Assembly: GCA_900073065.1 (NCBI GenBank)
Contig: FJOG01000012.1
Location: forward strand, 328,257 to 392,256
Reading direction: 5' to 3'
DNA: 64,000 bases
From: Phialocephala subalpina
Taxonomy: Eukaryota > Ascomycota > Leotiomycetes > Helotiales > Mollisiaceae
Positions 23,593 to 35,513 of the stretch are shown piece by piece. A program made the translations under genes and the position numbers. Position 1 is the first letter of the stretch, and every line of letters begins with the position of its first letter. Below the pieces are notes generated by a model. The model was not told where the DNA came from. It searched no databases and saw only the letters and a program-made list of their open reading frames with translations.

Positions 23593-25217
23593 ATGTCAGA
23601 TCAGCAGGTTCTCAAGCCCGACAAGGATTTCTCCAAGGAGGTTGACAAACAACTCCCTGAAGCTGAGAAGCTCGCCCAGGTACGCCCCATCAACGAAGTC
23701 AGAATGGCTGAATCCATAGCTAACGTTCCTACAGTCGAATGTTCAGGGTGCGATCGAGAAGCTCACAGCTCTAGAGAAGCAGACGAGACAGGTATACACT
23801 CCCATTCGCAGAAAGGCTGGCTTGTGCTGACATCAACAAGGCATCAGATCTCGCATCAACATCTCGAATCCTCGTCGCAATCGTTACAATCAGCAAGGAG
23901 TCAGGAGATTGGAGTCTATTGAACGAACAGGTTCTGCTGCTGTCGAAGAAGCATGGCCAGCTCAAACAAGCGATCACGAAGATGGTGCAGGTGGTGATGG
24001 GATTCTTAGATTCGGCACCAAACCTCGAGACGAAGTTAACGGCCATTGAGACATTACGGACAGTCACAGAGGGCAAGATCTTCGTCGAGGTTGAGCGAGC
24101 TCGTGTAACCAGGATTCTGTCGGACATCAAGAAGGAGCAAGGGGATCTGAAAGCGGCTGCGGACATCTTGTGCGAGCTACAAGTCGAGACCTTTGGGTCT
24201 ATGGAGCGAAGAGAAAAGACCGAGTTCATCTTGGCACAAGTCGCACTCTGCATAGAGAACGATGATTGGACCCAGGCTGGTATTTTGAGTCGCAAGATCA
24301 GCACAAAATACTTGTCAAGGAAGCCCAAGAAGACCGAGGAGCAGCTTGAGAAAGAGAAGAAAGACCGAGAGAAGAGACGAGAGAAGGGTGAGGACGTCCC
24401 TGAACCGATTGAGGACGATGTCACGGACATGAAATTACGATACTACGAACTACAAATCACACTTGCCAAGCACGATGACAAGTACTTGGATGTCTGCAAG
24501 CACTACAGACAAGTTCTGGACACCGAGGCCGTTGAGGAGGATCCACAGAAGCTTCACTCTGTACGCATCTTCCCTCCTGAATTCCTGCCATGCTAACCTT
24601 TGCAGGTCCTGCAACGAATCATCTACTATGTCATCCTTGCCCCTTATGATAACGAACAATCCGACCTCCTCCACCGTGTCCACAAGGATGCCCGAAACTC
24701 CCAAGTCCCTGCCGATGCTCAACTCCTGAAGCTCTTCACTGTCCACGAATTGATGCGATGGCCAGAGGTTGCTAAGCAGTACGGCCCACATCTTTGCAGC
24801 ACCGATGTCTTTGATTCAGCTCCAGGTGAAGATAAGAAGGCTTACACAAGATGGGAGGATTTGCGCAAGCGTGTCATTGAGCACAATGTCCGTGTTGTTG
24901 CCAAGTACTATACCCGCATTCGCATGCCCCGCTTGACACAACTGCTCGACCTTTCGGAAGACGAGACGGAGAAGTACATCAGTGAGCTTGTCACCGCGAA
25001 GACTGTCTACGCCAAGATCGACCGACCAGCTCGGATAGTCAGCTTCGCCAAGCCCAGAGATGCGGATGATGTCCTGAACGAGTGGAGCGGAAACATGAAG
25101 AGCTTGTTGGGGTTGTTGGAGAGAATCGATCACTTGATCACCAAGGAAGAGATGATGGCAAGAATCCAACCGGCAGCTAAGGCTCCAAAGGCGTCAAAAA
25201 CTGGGAAGGCGCATTAG
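23593..25217 (+). CDS. rpn5: 26S proteasome lid subunit Rpn5 (PSMD12)
   Basis: Four exons: 23593-23679, 23735-23791, 23841-24560 and 24606-25217; 491 aa, the usual family length. The N-terminal helical repeats are evident (SRILVAIVTISKESGDW, KKHGQLKQAITKMVQ, ETLRTVTEGKIFVEVERARV). A lysine/glutamate-rich insertion follows near residue 245. The C-terminal PCI domain reads RVIEHNVRVVAKYYTRI, LTQLLDLSEDETEKYISELV and YAKIDRPARIVSF. Rpn5 is a structural subunit of the regulatory-particle lid that helps position the deubiquitinase Rpn11, so it is essential for ubiquitin-dependent proteolysis. A conserved single-copy housekeeping gene like this is a useful marker for placing the species. Confidence 0.97.
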
Positions 25218-25462
25218 ATGGGTATCTTTGCATTTGCTATTAGTCTGATTTCTTCATGATACCGTTGTACACTAGTCTAGATTCTAGGTATCTCAATGGA
25301 TCGATCGACATGACCCTGTCTATCCCCCTACCAAACGCCATGCTATGTGCAAGCAACTCTAGTAGGTCTATAATTCCACATCTTCATGCGCTTTCATCTC
25401 TTCACTGTTTTTCATCAAACCTCATCATGCCCTTTCCTTTCGCCCCATCTTCCTTTGGTACT

Positions 25463-26408
25463 TCAGAACGGAATATCCAAATCGTCCAAACTCTCCTCCC
25501 TCTTCTTAACCTCACAACACTCCTTCACAAACCCCAACAATACCCCCGCCATATCCTTCCCCACCGGCACAAAGTGTCCCCCAGGATGATAAACCACCTT
25601 CCTCGTCTCCTCGCTACACCTATCAACCAACCCTTGACTCCTATTCTCCTCTACCACACTATCCAATGTCCCGATTACATTCAGAAGTGGAGTCTTGATC
25701 TCTGGCTCGTAGAATGCTTTGTAGGCTGGGTGCGGGGCGTAGAATCCGCAGTAACTGACGGCGAACTTTAAAGGCGGTTGGGGGAGCTTGGCCTTCATCT
25801 CTTTCCATCCGGAAGGATAAGGGTATGAACTGCTGTCTTTCGAATGCAATGAAGCAAACACCTCTTCACGCCCGTCTTCAAGAAGAGAAGCAACAAATGC
25901 AGCAGCCCCAGCCCCCTGACTAAACCCAATAACACCATCTATACCACCAACACTCTCAATCGCCTCCCTAATAGTCTCCAACCCCTCATCGAAACCAGAA
26001 TATAATCCAGACCCAGTCTCTCTAATCCACCAGCCCCAAGAATCGGATTCAGGACTAGAATCTCCTTCGATTGTAGAGAGGTCGAAACCGGGGATGTCGG
26101 CGGGACGGAGTTTTATGGGAGCGGTGGGGTAGAGGAGTTGGATGCCGCCGGGATAGGTGGAGAAGAGCGGAGAGGCTTTAGTGGCGGGGAAGGATTTGTT
26201 GAGGGCTTTTTCTAGGGCGCGGGTTTTGGCGTGGAATAAGGGGCCATTTTGTGTGTATCCTTGAGTTGGATGTCAGTTTGAGTTCCTGGGACTTTCGGAA
26301 GGAGAATGGTTGGGAGAATGTACCGTGAAGCATTAATATTTTTAGCTTTCGAGGAGCTGACGCTGAGGCATCTGTGGGTGCTGTTGCGCCGTTCTGCTTC
26401 GCAGACAT
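25463..26408 (-). CDS. FSH-family serine hydrolase (OVCA2-like)
   Basis: Two exons (26408-26324, 26259-25463; intron 26260-26323), 293 aa. The intron falls inside the strand-loop LKILMLHGYTQNG, the classic N-terminal motif of the FSH1 group. The nucleophile elbow GFSQGAGAA, a later Asp in IGTLDSVVEE and the His in GGHFVPV make up the catalytic triad of an alpha/beta-hydrolase. Fungal members include free enzymes of unknown substrate and esterases in polyketide clusters; nothing nearby suggests a polyketide cluster here. An upstream in-frame ATG (26507) would add an Arg-rich leader resembling a mitochondrial presequence; I chose the internal start because the typical family N-terminus begins close to it. 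It is convergent with Rpn5. Confidence 0.9.
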
Positions 26409-27858
26409 GATATGAGGATTTATTCGTCGAAGGATCAATGTCCGAAAGTATCTCGGTGTGAAGACCAGAGGCCGAAGAGTGGTGTAGAGGGGTGGTAAGG
26501 CGGGCATGCAAGGCTGAAAGTTGATGGGAAATATTTATTGAGAATAGCCGTGCCATTAGTCAGTCGGCGAGCGTAATTAGGCCTAGTTCTCGAGCTAGCC
26601 CAGCAACGCTAATGTCCGAAATCTTCGAGTTAGAAAACTCGTGAACTTTCAAACCTCACTCAATCGCGATAGAATCTATCCAAGGAGTCAGCAACTCAGC
26701 CTCTTCAAAGCCTCAAACCACGACAGAGATCCAGAGGCCCTGCAGTTCTCCATCGACATCTTCTTATCACGGGCTTACAAGTTCACAGGTCACGTTGCTT
26801 CTGAGTTCCGTCTTGGCTTGAACGAACTGCATTCTTTTCCCAGATTCTCAAGCACGCAATGAGACTGGTTCATGATGTTCTCAGAGACTCGAATAACTTC
26901 AAGGAAGGGACCTGAATATGCAAAACTGGGGGTTTTTTCTTTGTTTCTGTCCCTTCCTTTGCCCGAGCGCTCAGCCAAAAGCGATGCCCCTTAATATGCC
27001 AAGGCGGCGAGCTCTCGAGCTCTCTGAATGCTTCCATCTCACATCATATTCTTGCATTTGGCATCCTTATGGCGTGTTTTATGGGCCTCATGACATATCA
27101 TCGCAAGACGGAGAAAGTCCCGAGTCAGCACAGTACTCCTGGGTGTTTTTGAATTTCAACTCCTTGGCAAAGATGTTGTGATTCCATCACAAGTGCCGCC
27201 ACTCCCTAGGTGTACGATCGTGGAAGGCTACAATTCATCCGTTTGCATTATTTACACATGGCTACATTGTCCGTAGCTATTCTAGCGATCGCGCAACAAT
27301 TCCTCCGCACCTAATGCCGGCTCTTTCTGGAGAATTTTATGTTTTGCGGGGAAGAAACTTGGCGATCTTGGCACATCTCAGTTGTGTCAGTGCCAAGCTT
27401 GTTTCGAAGTGTGATCTACGTGCTCCAAAGGTACCAGCCAGGGGCACTCCCGTTTCGATTCGTGGATTGTGAACTTTTCGCGAATTCAATATAAAGAGCT
27501 TGGCTAACTTGCTCTTTGTCTCAAGCTTGGCCACCCTTCATCAAATGCCATCTGAAAACCTCCCACGCTTACACAATGAGAACTCCTTCGAAAAGAGACT
27601 CAAAGCACCAGAGAGTTTGGGACACTATGGCGCCATTCGTTACATAGCTTTCGACTCCGCGTTGCGATATTATTGAGTGGTGGAATGTAATTTGGTTCAT
27701 TTCTTCAAGGTCCCAGTTTTTCCGTCGACTTGTTGTATTCCTCACCGAAGACATCTTAATGGAGACCACCATCGTGAGGGTACATAAAAGGCTCTTAGCC
27801 CTGTGTTCAGACGATATTCCTCACAGCATCATCTACTCTCCTCACCCAAACTTTCATC
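26409..27858. other. Intergenic, includes pectate lyase promoter
   Basis: About 1.4 kb without a supported gene. A TATA-like ACATAAAAG lies near 27782, some 75 bp upstream of the pectate lyase ATG. Short ORFs have no motifs. Confidence 0.5.
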
Positions 27859-29043
27859 ATGCAGCTTTCAGTTCTCTTTCTACAGCTTTTGGCGCTGGGC
27901 GTCGCTGCCCTTCCGACCGCAACATCTGAGCGAGACATTGCTCCAGCTGAGATCGCCAAGCGTGCAACCATCACCGACGTTCCAGGGGGATACGCAAGTT
28001 TGAATGGTGGCACCACTGGCGGGAAGGGAGGAACCACAACTACTGTTTCTACTTACGCCCAATTCACGGCAGCAGTTACCAGCGACTCTGCAAAGGTAGT
28101 CATCGTCAGCGGGACAATTACACAGACGGCCGATCAAGTCAAGGTTGGAAGCAACACTAGCATCATTGGGAAGAATTCTTCAGCTAAGCTTGTAGGCTTC
28201 GGGCTGTGAGTAGTTGTATCAACTTCCTGAAGCACTTCAACTAACGAGAGGATCACAGGTTGGTCAAGAGCAAGACGAACGTCATTATCCGCAACTTGAC
28301 CATTCAAAAAGTTCTTGCCGATAATGGAGATGCCATCGGTGTTCGTAAGTAAGCTCTTCCTGGATCAGTAGCTCTACTGACATGATTCGCAGAGCTTTCT
28401 ACTAACGTGTGGATCGATCACGCTGATCTTTCTTCTGACCGAGACCACGACAAAGATTATTACGATGGTCTCCTAGATGTATGTAATGTTTCGCTTCATG
28501 ATAACTCTGCTAACTTTCGCTGCAGCTCACTCACGCTGCTGACTACATCACTGTCTCCAACACATTCTTCCACGACCACTGGAAAGCTTCTCTTGTCGGA
28601 CACTCCGACTCCAACAGCGCCGAGGACACCGGACATCTTCGCGTGACCTACAACAACAAGTGAGCCTTTTTCCGTCACCATCCTCTCTCCTCCAACTAAC
28701 CTTTCACAGCTACTGGTACAACATCAATTCTCGTACTCCATCCATCCGATTCGGAACCGGCCACATCTACAACTCTTACTTCCTCGACGTCGCTGACGGC
28801 ATCAACACCCGCGACGGTGCTCAAGTCCTCGTTCAATCTAACGTCTGGGCCGGCACTGTTAGCAAGCCGTTGTACTCCACCGATTCCGGATACGCTGTTG
28901 CGAGCGACAATGACTTTGGTGGTGAGAGCAACGAGGCGCTTGCCGGTACGCTCACCACTGTTCCTTACAGCTACACTCTTCTTGGAAGCAGCAACGTGTA
29001 CGCTGCTGTTTACGGCACTGCTGGAGCGACTTTGAGCTTCTAA
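27859..29043 (+). CDS. Secreted pectate lyase, PL1 family
   Basis: Five exons: 27859-28205, 28259-28344, 28393-28478, 28526-28659 and 28710-29043; 328 aa with consistent phases and good branch points (TGCTAAC, AACTAAC). Signal peptide MQLSVLFLQLLALGVAALP, then a short propeptide ending in KR (a Kex2-like site). Parallel beta-helix turns are visible (SNTSIIGKNSSAKLVG, KTNVIIRNLTIQKV). Core PL1 motifs are VWIDHADLSSDRDHD and YYDGLLD (Ca2+-binding acids), SNTFFHDHWKASLVGHSD, and the catalytic-arginine block NSRTPSIRFGTGHIYNSYF. The enzyme cleaves polygalacturonate by beta-elimination and degrades plant middle lamella. The single copy here has intact catalytic features. Confidence 0.96.
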
Positions 29044-29546
29044 TTTGGTCGATGCGGGGTATTGCTCCAAGGTGAAGTGAAGCAGTTGGGGTGGGGTGCG
29101 GTTGTGGGGAGATTATTGCTTGGCGGTTCAGGCTATTCTTTATTCATATTCTTCTCTTCCCTTCAAAAGCCTTCTTTTTGATTGAACTATTCTTTTGTAT
29201 ATAGCACATCATTCATTCTATGCGTCCGGCATTTCGCAAAACCTACAACTTCGATGCTATGTCGTGCTTTGAGCTGGCAAGCGCCAGACCAGATAGCTGC
29301 ACGTCAGCCTTCTTCAGCGATACCCAATGATTATCGCGGTGCAATTCAGCCTCACGATTTCCATTGCCAATGACTGATGCAGGGCTTGCGGCGCTGTAAG
29401 CGGTTGGCTGCGGAAGGTCTCACACCCCTCACTCAAGCGAAGTCAGCTGAGCGTCCCCCCATCTTTTCTTGCAACCTCAAGTATCACGACTTCTCCTTTC
29501 TTGCTGCCTCCAATTCTTCGAGATTGCGCTTTGTTTTGATATTTCC
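29044..29546. other. Intergenic between pectate lyase and 2EXR gene
   Basis: About 500 bp of 3' and 5' flanking sequence. No gene or repeat seen. Confidence 0.5.
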
Positions 29547-30644
29547 ATGGCCGCTCAAGCACTCTGGCAACCAGGAGTCATTCAATACCTCTCATATCCT
29601 CATGGCCCAATCCCACCTGGCCACCACGGCCCGCTCAAGGCCCGCGTGACATGGAGGCCTTCAGGGCCTAACACACCTCACCCACGCCAAGTTCCCCTAC
29701 AACCGGATGCAAAATTCTACCTCTTCTCAGAGCTACCGCTCGAAATACGGCTCAAGATTTGGAATTTTGCCTCGCCGCCACGCGTCATCGAGATCAGATC
29801 ATGGGGCAACAATATAGCGAATCGATTCCGACCCGTTAAATTCAGCACCCCACCCCAAAAGCCGCCCATCATCTTCCGTATCAACCACGAGTCAAGAGAA
29901 GAAGCTGTTCGTCTTTACACCGTGGTTGAGATCGGTATCTCTGTCTCGATTCTCGATCCAAGTCGCCAATATGTGGATTGGAAACTTCATTCAATGAATT
30001 CTTATCGTAGAAGAATGCACTTCTTTCACCACGATGTCTCGAACCTCCCTCTTGCTACACCTTATCCTGCTCAGAAGACATACATCAACTTCTGTCGCGA
30101 CACAATCTACCTTGGCCCGGAATTCCAGTCTTATCATCTCGAGTCTCTCTTGACGGCAACAGGTCCGAAAATGGAACTCTCTGGGTTGCAATACCTAGCA
30201 ATGGACAAAAAGTTATGGACAGCTTCTGTGGATGCCAGGTGGCACATGGGTCACCTCCGCGCCGCCCTCTATTCTCTCCGCTCCCGCCCTATCAAAGAGA
30301 TTTACATTGTCACAGACGACCTGAAGGAAGCACTGCCAGATAAATTCTACTACCGTGAACATGAGATTACGCTTCATGACGCACCGTATGAGTATGAGTA
30401 TGATCTGTCTGATAAAGGAGAGAAGGAGAAGACTGTGGTGCAGAACCTGGAGGGGTGGTTTGAGCGGTTGTGGAAGGATAAAGATACAGAGAAGGAGGCT
30501 CCAAAGGTGGAGGTGAAGAGTGTGAGAAGGGATGGAAGATCCTTGTCGAGTTTCAAGGACGGAATTTGGGAGGTTCAGAAGGTGATGGGCGGTATGGAGA
30601 GTTGGAAGAGTTGGACGCCCGCTGATGAGGCCCATACGTTGTGA
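29547..30644 (+). CDS. 2EXR-domain protein
   Basis: Single exon, 365 aa from the ATG at 29547 (MAAQALWQPGVIQYL...); the open frame extends upstream without another ATG. Near residue 60 it has the 2EXR signature FYLFSELPLEIRLKIWNFA followed by PPRVIEIR, and later a PIIFRINHESREEAVRLY block with a DTIYLGPEF strand. This fungal domain of two ExR motifs is very abundant in Leotiomycetes and Sordariomycetes; its function is unknown, and F-box-like roles have been suggested from the LPLEIR core. The C-terminus is charged and probably disordered. It has no signal peptide or TM segment. Confidence 0.85.
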   Translation: MAAQALWQPGVIQYLSYPHGPIPPGHHGPLKARVTWRPSGPNTPHPRQVPLQPDAKFYLFSELPLEIRLKIWNFASPPRVIEIRSWGNNIANRFRPVKFSTPPQKPPIIFRINHESREEAVRLYTVVEIGISVSILDPSRQYVDWKLHSMNSYRRRMHFFHHDVSNLPLATPYPAQKTYINFCRDTIYLGPEFQSYHLESLLTATGPKMELSGLQYLAMDKKLWTASVDARWHMGHLRAALYSLRSRPIKEIYIVTDDLKEALPDKFYYREHEITLHDAPYEYEYDLSDKGEKEKTVVQNLEGWFERLWKDKDTEKEAPKVEVKSVRRDGRSLSSFKDGIWEVQKVMGGMESWKSWTPADEAHTL

Positions 30645-31468
30645 TCAAGGATGAATCTTCCGAGTGGGAGATTCATGGCCTCCATCAGCTGTCGGACGTT
30701 CTTGATTTTCTTTCGCGATTTGAACATTGATTTTTTCTTGGACTCCTCGACGCGTTTTCTTCATCTATTTATCGTGCTTTCTGCCCAGCGTTCGCTCTCT
30801 CTCAATTGGTTGCCAGATTTCAAAATGCTTTCATGAATTGATGCTTTACGAACTTATGATATCAAACGCGCTTCGCCATCGTTTTAGTCCCATTTCTATT
30901 GCGAAAATATTCCCCTATTCCTCGATTCCCACCTCGCTCCAATTCCACGTGTTTCCCAGAACCGCTTCACCACATAGTTTCAGCCGCTTCCTAACCTTCC
31001 GTACCCGCACTCTAAATCGAGACGAGATTAACTGCAAGCCACATCTTGGCAGGGTCCGGGATTCAGATAACAACTTTATCTTCGGCTCTTTAACGCTTCC
31101 GGGAAGATCTACGCTACTAGTTTGGGCTTCCCGCTCGCGATATATCGATCATCACCTCCTTTTCCTCGCTTGGCTTCCTGCACTTTGATCTTTTCGGATG
31201 GCAGGCTTCAAACAGATCCCAGATCTACAGGAGACAGACGTCAGCCGTCCTTGAGCGGATCATGGCATGGAGGTGACATCGCGACATCGAGCTCTCATCT
31301 TGATAAGGCGGAACAAAACTTGGTGGCTGAGAACCTGTGTCCTTGAAGATCTCAAAATCCTTTCTGATACTCGAGGTCCTCACCCCAGGTTCTTCACAAA
31401 ATGCACTTTTCTCCTTTAAGCTTCAGTCTCACATCTCGGTGAAAGCAAGCCACCCCACTTCCACAACA
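30645..31468. other. Intergenic, no feature seen
   Basis: About 820 bp separating the 2EXR and GH17 genes, both plus strand. ORFs present are short and motif-free. Confidence 0.5.
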
Positions 31469-32469
31469 ATGAAGCTCTTCCTACCCCTCCTCGTCCTCAC
31501 CACACTCACTTCCCCGATCTCAGCATACTGGAAAGGCTTTAACATCAAATCTAACCTCGCCGACGGCGTAACCTGCAAATCAGCTAAAGACTGGGCCGCC
31601 GCATTCGCCCAACTGAAAACCTTCCCAAACAAAATCAATTCCGCGCGTCTCTACTCCTCACACACCTGCAACACACTCCTCTCTGCAGTTCCCTCTGCAA
31701 TCTCCTCCCACACCTTCATCCTCGTCGGTATACTAGCCACTACTGCGAACTTCGAAGCCGAGAAAGGTGCTCTCTTACAAGCGGTGAAACAATATGGCTT
31801 CGACTGGGTCGCCGCGATTTCCGTGGGGTCAGAAGATTTATATCGTGGAACCCACAGCCCAAGTCAGCTCGCAAGTCAAATATACGATGTCCGAGGAATG
31901 CTCCAAGAACTCCCAGGTTGGAACGGGAGCATCAAAGTAGGACACGTCGACACCACCAACGCCTGGACCAACACCTCCAACCGCGAGGTAATCCGCGCGT
32001 GCGATTTCATCGGTACAGACATCTACCCTTATTTCCAAACTTTACAAGACAACAACGTATCCAACTCCTACGAATTGTTTTGGAATGGAGTGAAGCAGGT
32101 TCAGAACGCAGTGACGAAAGCGGGGAGTACTGCTAGTGTTTGGGTCACTGAGACGGGGTGGCCGGTGAATGGAGCGACGAAGAATAATGCGATACCGGGG
32201 ACGACAGAGGCGAGGACGTATTGGAGTAATGTTGCTTGTAGTGCGTTTGAAAAGATAAATACGTTTGTAAGGAACCCTTTTCTGTCTTGCGTCTTTGATT
32301 TTGCTGTGTTGAGGACGCTCTTGCAGGTTTATGCCTCTCACTTATTGCGCTTTTTTCAGAACGTAGTACTAATTTGTTGTAGTGGTTTACGTTTCAGGAT
32401 TGGAGCGCGGTGCCGAGTTTTGCGGTTATCGGACAGGATGGGAGTCAGTTGTATGATCAGAGCTGTTGA
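31469..32469 (+). CDS. Secreted GH17 glucan endo-1,3-beta-glucosidase
   Basis: Two exons (31469-32266, 32383-32469; intron 32267-32382 with branch TACTAAT), 294 aa. Signal peptide MKLFLPLLVLTTLTSPISA, then the GH17 start YWKGFNIKSNL. Acid/base Glu122 lies in AISVGSEDLYRG and nucleophile Glu228 in VWVTETGWPVNG, both in the usual places of this TIM-barrel family. The final exon supplies WFTFQDWSAVPSFAVIG. Small fungal GH17 enzymes act on beta-1,3-glucan during wall remodelling or mycelial autolysis. The intron contains an internal acceptor-like GCAG at about 32326, so a longer isoform is possible but would change frame. Cys and sequons fit an extracellular protein. Confidence 0.93.
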
Positions 32470-32672
32470 TTGGTATTGTTCTGCTTCGTCTCGGTAAGGA
32501 AGGTGATGGGTGTGATCAACGTATGAAAGTCAATATCTTGCATCGTATTTTATCTCATGTCGTGAGCAGATGCTTGTGGCGGTGATTCGCTATTGTGGCT
32601 TGTACTGCTCATACAAAGGGGCTTCAAGGGTCTCCTTCACCGTGCAAGTGCAGTCGCATTGCTCAAATTCAT

Positions 32673-34427
32673 ATGTCGGGTGTTTACTCTCCTCTGTCTT
32701 CCAGCCGCTCCATCAGGATACTGATTCTTGAACTAGCATATCACTATGAAGATACATTGCGATGCTCTTTGAAAGAGATCCAGCTTCCGCCAGCAACTTG
32801 GTTTGAAGGTGTCATCCACAAGCTCACGGTCGAATTTCCGAAAATTACTTCCGAGCCCAAAAAAGGCAAAACTCGATTCCCAAAATGCATGGACAGGTTC
32901 TCACCATGGCAGCAAACCGAACGCATGATATGAGAAGCAATCTCGAAAATCAGACAATAATTGTAGGCTGCGAGCTACGAGGCTGTTTCCTACGTTTGGG
33001 GATCATCCACGCGAGATCATTCGGTTGTGTGCGATGGGAAAACTATCTTTCTCACCGCTAACTGCGATCAAGCTCCCCGAGATCTGAGATGCAAGGGCTG
33101 GGAACGTACTCTATGGGTTGACTCGACTTGCATCAACCAAGAGTCAACTAAAGAGCGCAGCGCTCAACTCAATCTTATGGGAGATGCATACGAGATAGCT
33201 GAACGGACTCTTGTGTGGTTGGGACCCAGCAACAAGTCCTTGGACGCCCTGTTCTTTGACATCTTTCGCTTTTCCCAACTTCCTCGATGGATGGGATATT
33301 TTAAACCCATCCAGACTCTTTCCACTGCTCTCATCGGAAGTATCGGTATGCATGAATCCCATGTCATTTTCAAAAACAAGTCAGGTCCCAGTTACTGACG
33401 CTCATAGTAAACCACCTTCCCTCTTTTACCAAGTTCCAGCAAATATGGTCGAACGACTGGTTCTCGAGAGTCTGGACGCTCCAAGAGATCATTCTATCAA
33501 CCAATCCAGTATTATTTGCGGACACAATGAACTCCCGTGGGCAAATTTTGAAGCCTTCGTGAATTCCTACAGAGAAATCTCACAGCAACGTCTCGATTGG
33601 CTCAGATTGACCGATGCGAAGTTTCTCTCGAGATGCGTGTTGTTAATCGAGCGCTCGGAGTCACGATCAAACTACTACAAGCACCTCATAGCTCTACACT
33701 TCATTCATGCGGGCGGTAGTAACTACTACGGTCGTTGTCTTCTTTGGGGATGCGGCCGTATCATGGATTGTATTGGTAGCCTCGAAGCTACCATTGACAA
33801 GGACAGAGTTTATGGAACACAGCAGATCTTCTCGAAGCAATTCTAGACTGGTTCATGAAGCAAGAGATGAGCTTGATCATGTTATCGACTAAGACATTCA
33901 TGGAGTCCAGCGAAGAGCAAGCACCGACGACTACGGAAGCAGGAGAAGTTCAACACGACGAAAATAATGCCGGGATCTGTACTCGGGCGAGGTAGTTGAG
34001 GTCCTAAGCGATCGAGAAGCTGCCATACGATACTTCGCAGGATCCTCCGACGTCTTTCTCCCACAAGAGGAGAAAAGGAAATACGGGGCCGGATTTGGAG
34101 CCCCAGACGATGATCTAGTACTAAATTTTGCTCTTACATTTCTGGCGGATAAGAAAAGAGAAGAAATTTTGTTTCAATTCATGAAGCAGGTTGATAATGG
34201 ACGACTGTTCTTCACGTCTTCGGGGGCACGCGGGGATATTTTTCGCTGATATCATTGAGGGAGATGTGGTGACGCTGCTTGCTGGAAGTGATTTACCCAT
34301 CGTCCTTCGGCCGAGCGGTACGGAATACCTTTACGTTGGTCTTGCGCATGTTAGCGTTATAATGGATGGCGAGGCTTGGGACAAGGATAAAGAAGTAGGA
34401 AGTTCGGACATATACACCTTGATTTGA
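32673..34427 (+). pseudogene. HET-domain pseudogene with several frameshifts
   Basis: Start and end are clear but the middle is broken. MSGVYSPLSSSRSIRILILE opens the protein. The HET core follows as YEAVSYVWGSST, LWVDSTCINQES and IAERTLVWLGP, then an intron 33346-33407 (GTATGC...CATAG) leads to WSNDWFSRVWTLQEIIL. At about 33510 the frame shifts to ICGHNELPWANFEAF. It shifts again near 33820 and again near 33990. A last shift falls at a five-G run (34222-34226) before the typical C-terminal block GDVVTLLAGSDLPIVLRPSG that ends at 34427. The first splice (between about 32800 and 32958) could not be fixed. The family controls heterokaryon incompatibility; this copy is very probably nonfunctional unless several indels are assembly errors. 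Confidence 0.75.
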
Positions 34428-34790
34428 GTCGCCGCAGCGTTCGAGCCAGTTTGGGAAGATGGATGGGCCGAGTAAATCAGACGGTATGAATACATGATCG
34501 TTACTTCATCCTTAAACAACCTTAGGCAATATCATACATAGTATACATGACCTCTGGATCTTACAATATCCGTATAGTCTTCTCATCTCCAAGCATAAAC
34601 TCAAACCGGGTATCATCAATTATAAACTCCCAAACTCATCATAATATACAATTTTTCCTTCCGTCCTCCCATACCCATATATCGTTATGTACTCATCGGA
34701 ACTCGAAAGTCTTTATGTGCAAATATCAACACTTGACTACACCACAATCAGCATTTCGCCAGACAAAACGAGGAGAAAGGAAGGAGCGAC
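34428..34790. other. Intergenic, no feature seen
   Basis: AT-rich 360 bp between the HET pseudogene and the convergent small membrane gene; likely 3' untranslated sequence of both. Confidence 0.5.
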
Positions 34791-35513
34791 TTACAATAAC
34801 CACATGCCACCCAAACCCACAATAGCACAACATGAAAATAGAAACAGAAACCAGCATCCGAAGCCGCAATGACGATCCGAGTCTCCAATCGTTAGACGGG
34901 ATAGTCTTCCTGTTGAGGGTCCTGCGAGATATTAGCATGATATCCATGTGACTCGACGATTTCCCCGTCTCGGCGACTTCATTTCAAAGAAAGAGAACGT
35001 CTAAGACGAAGTAGTTGTTCATATATTTGAACAAAAAGATAGAAACACTCACGAGTAGGCGTATAAGCAAACCCCCTATAAGGCGTGACCCTCCTCGCCG
35101 GTTTCACATAACTCACTCTCCCACCACCCACCGCACCATGTACCGGCATCTGCATTTCGTACTGTCCCGGAAGAAGATGAGCTGGAGATTGAAGTGGTGA
35201 TGCGATTGAAGATTGGACGGAGGATGGTTCTTGACCCCAAGGTATGCTTTGGAGGACGCCTCGTTGGGGGATAAGTGGGTTGGGTTGGAAGTGGAATGTT
35301 GGTCCTGTGACGAGGTTAGGATTGGACTGGTGGCGGTATCGAGGAGCGATGTTTTGGATGAGGGGTAAGGGAAAGGGTGGAGAGTGAGGTACCTGTTGGT
35401 GAGTTCGAAGTTTGTGACCCGGAGATGGCGGAGATCGTGATATCCGGGTTCGTGGAATTCGCAGGTGACGGCGAGAAAGAACGCTGCTCCACTCGAAAAC
35501 GATGTAAATCCAT
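34791..35513 (-). CDS. Small putative tail-anchored membrane protein
   Basis: Three exons inferred: 35513-35393, 35304-35053 and 34921-34791; 167 aa with matching phases. The middle exon reads PTFHFQPNPLIPQRG through VSYVKPARRVTPYRGFAYTPTR. The last exon ends in a single hydrophobic helix (GCWFLFLFSCCAIVGLGG) at the extreme C-terminus, so it should be tail-anchored with a Pro/Gln-rich cytosolic domain. The first exon is Ser/Thr-rich and the least certain, because an overlapping frame (35113-35775) stays open there and also looks protein-like; the true 5' end may lie upstream. I do not recognise the family. Confidence 0.5.

Noticed and set aside
23771..24430. 219-aa minus-strand ORF opposite Rpn5
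   Set aside because: Ser/Arg-rich antisense shadow of a conserved gene.
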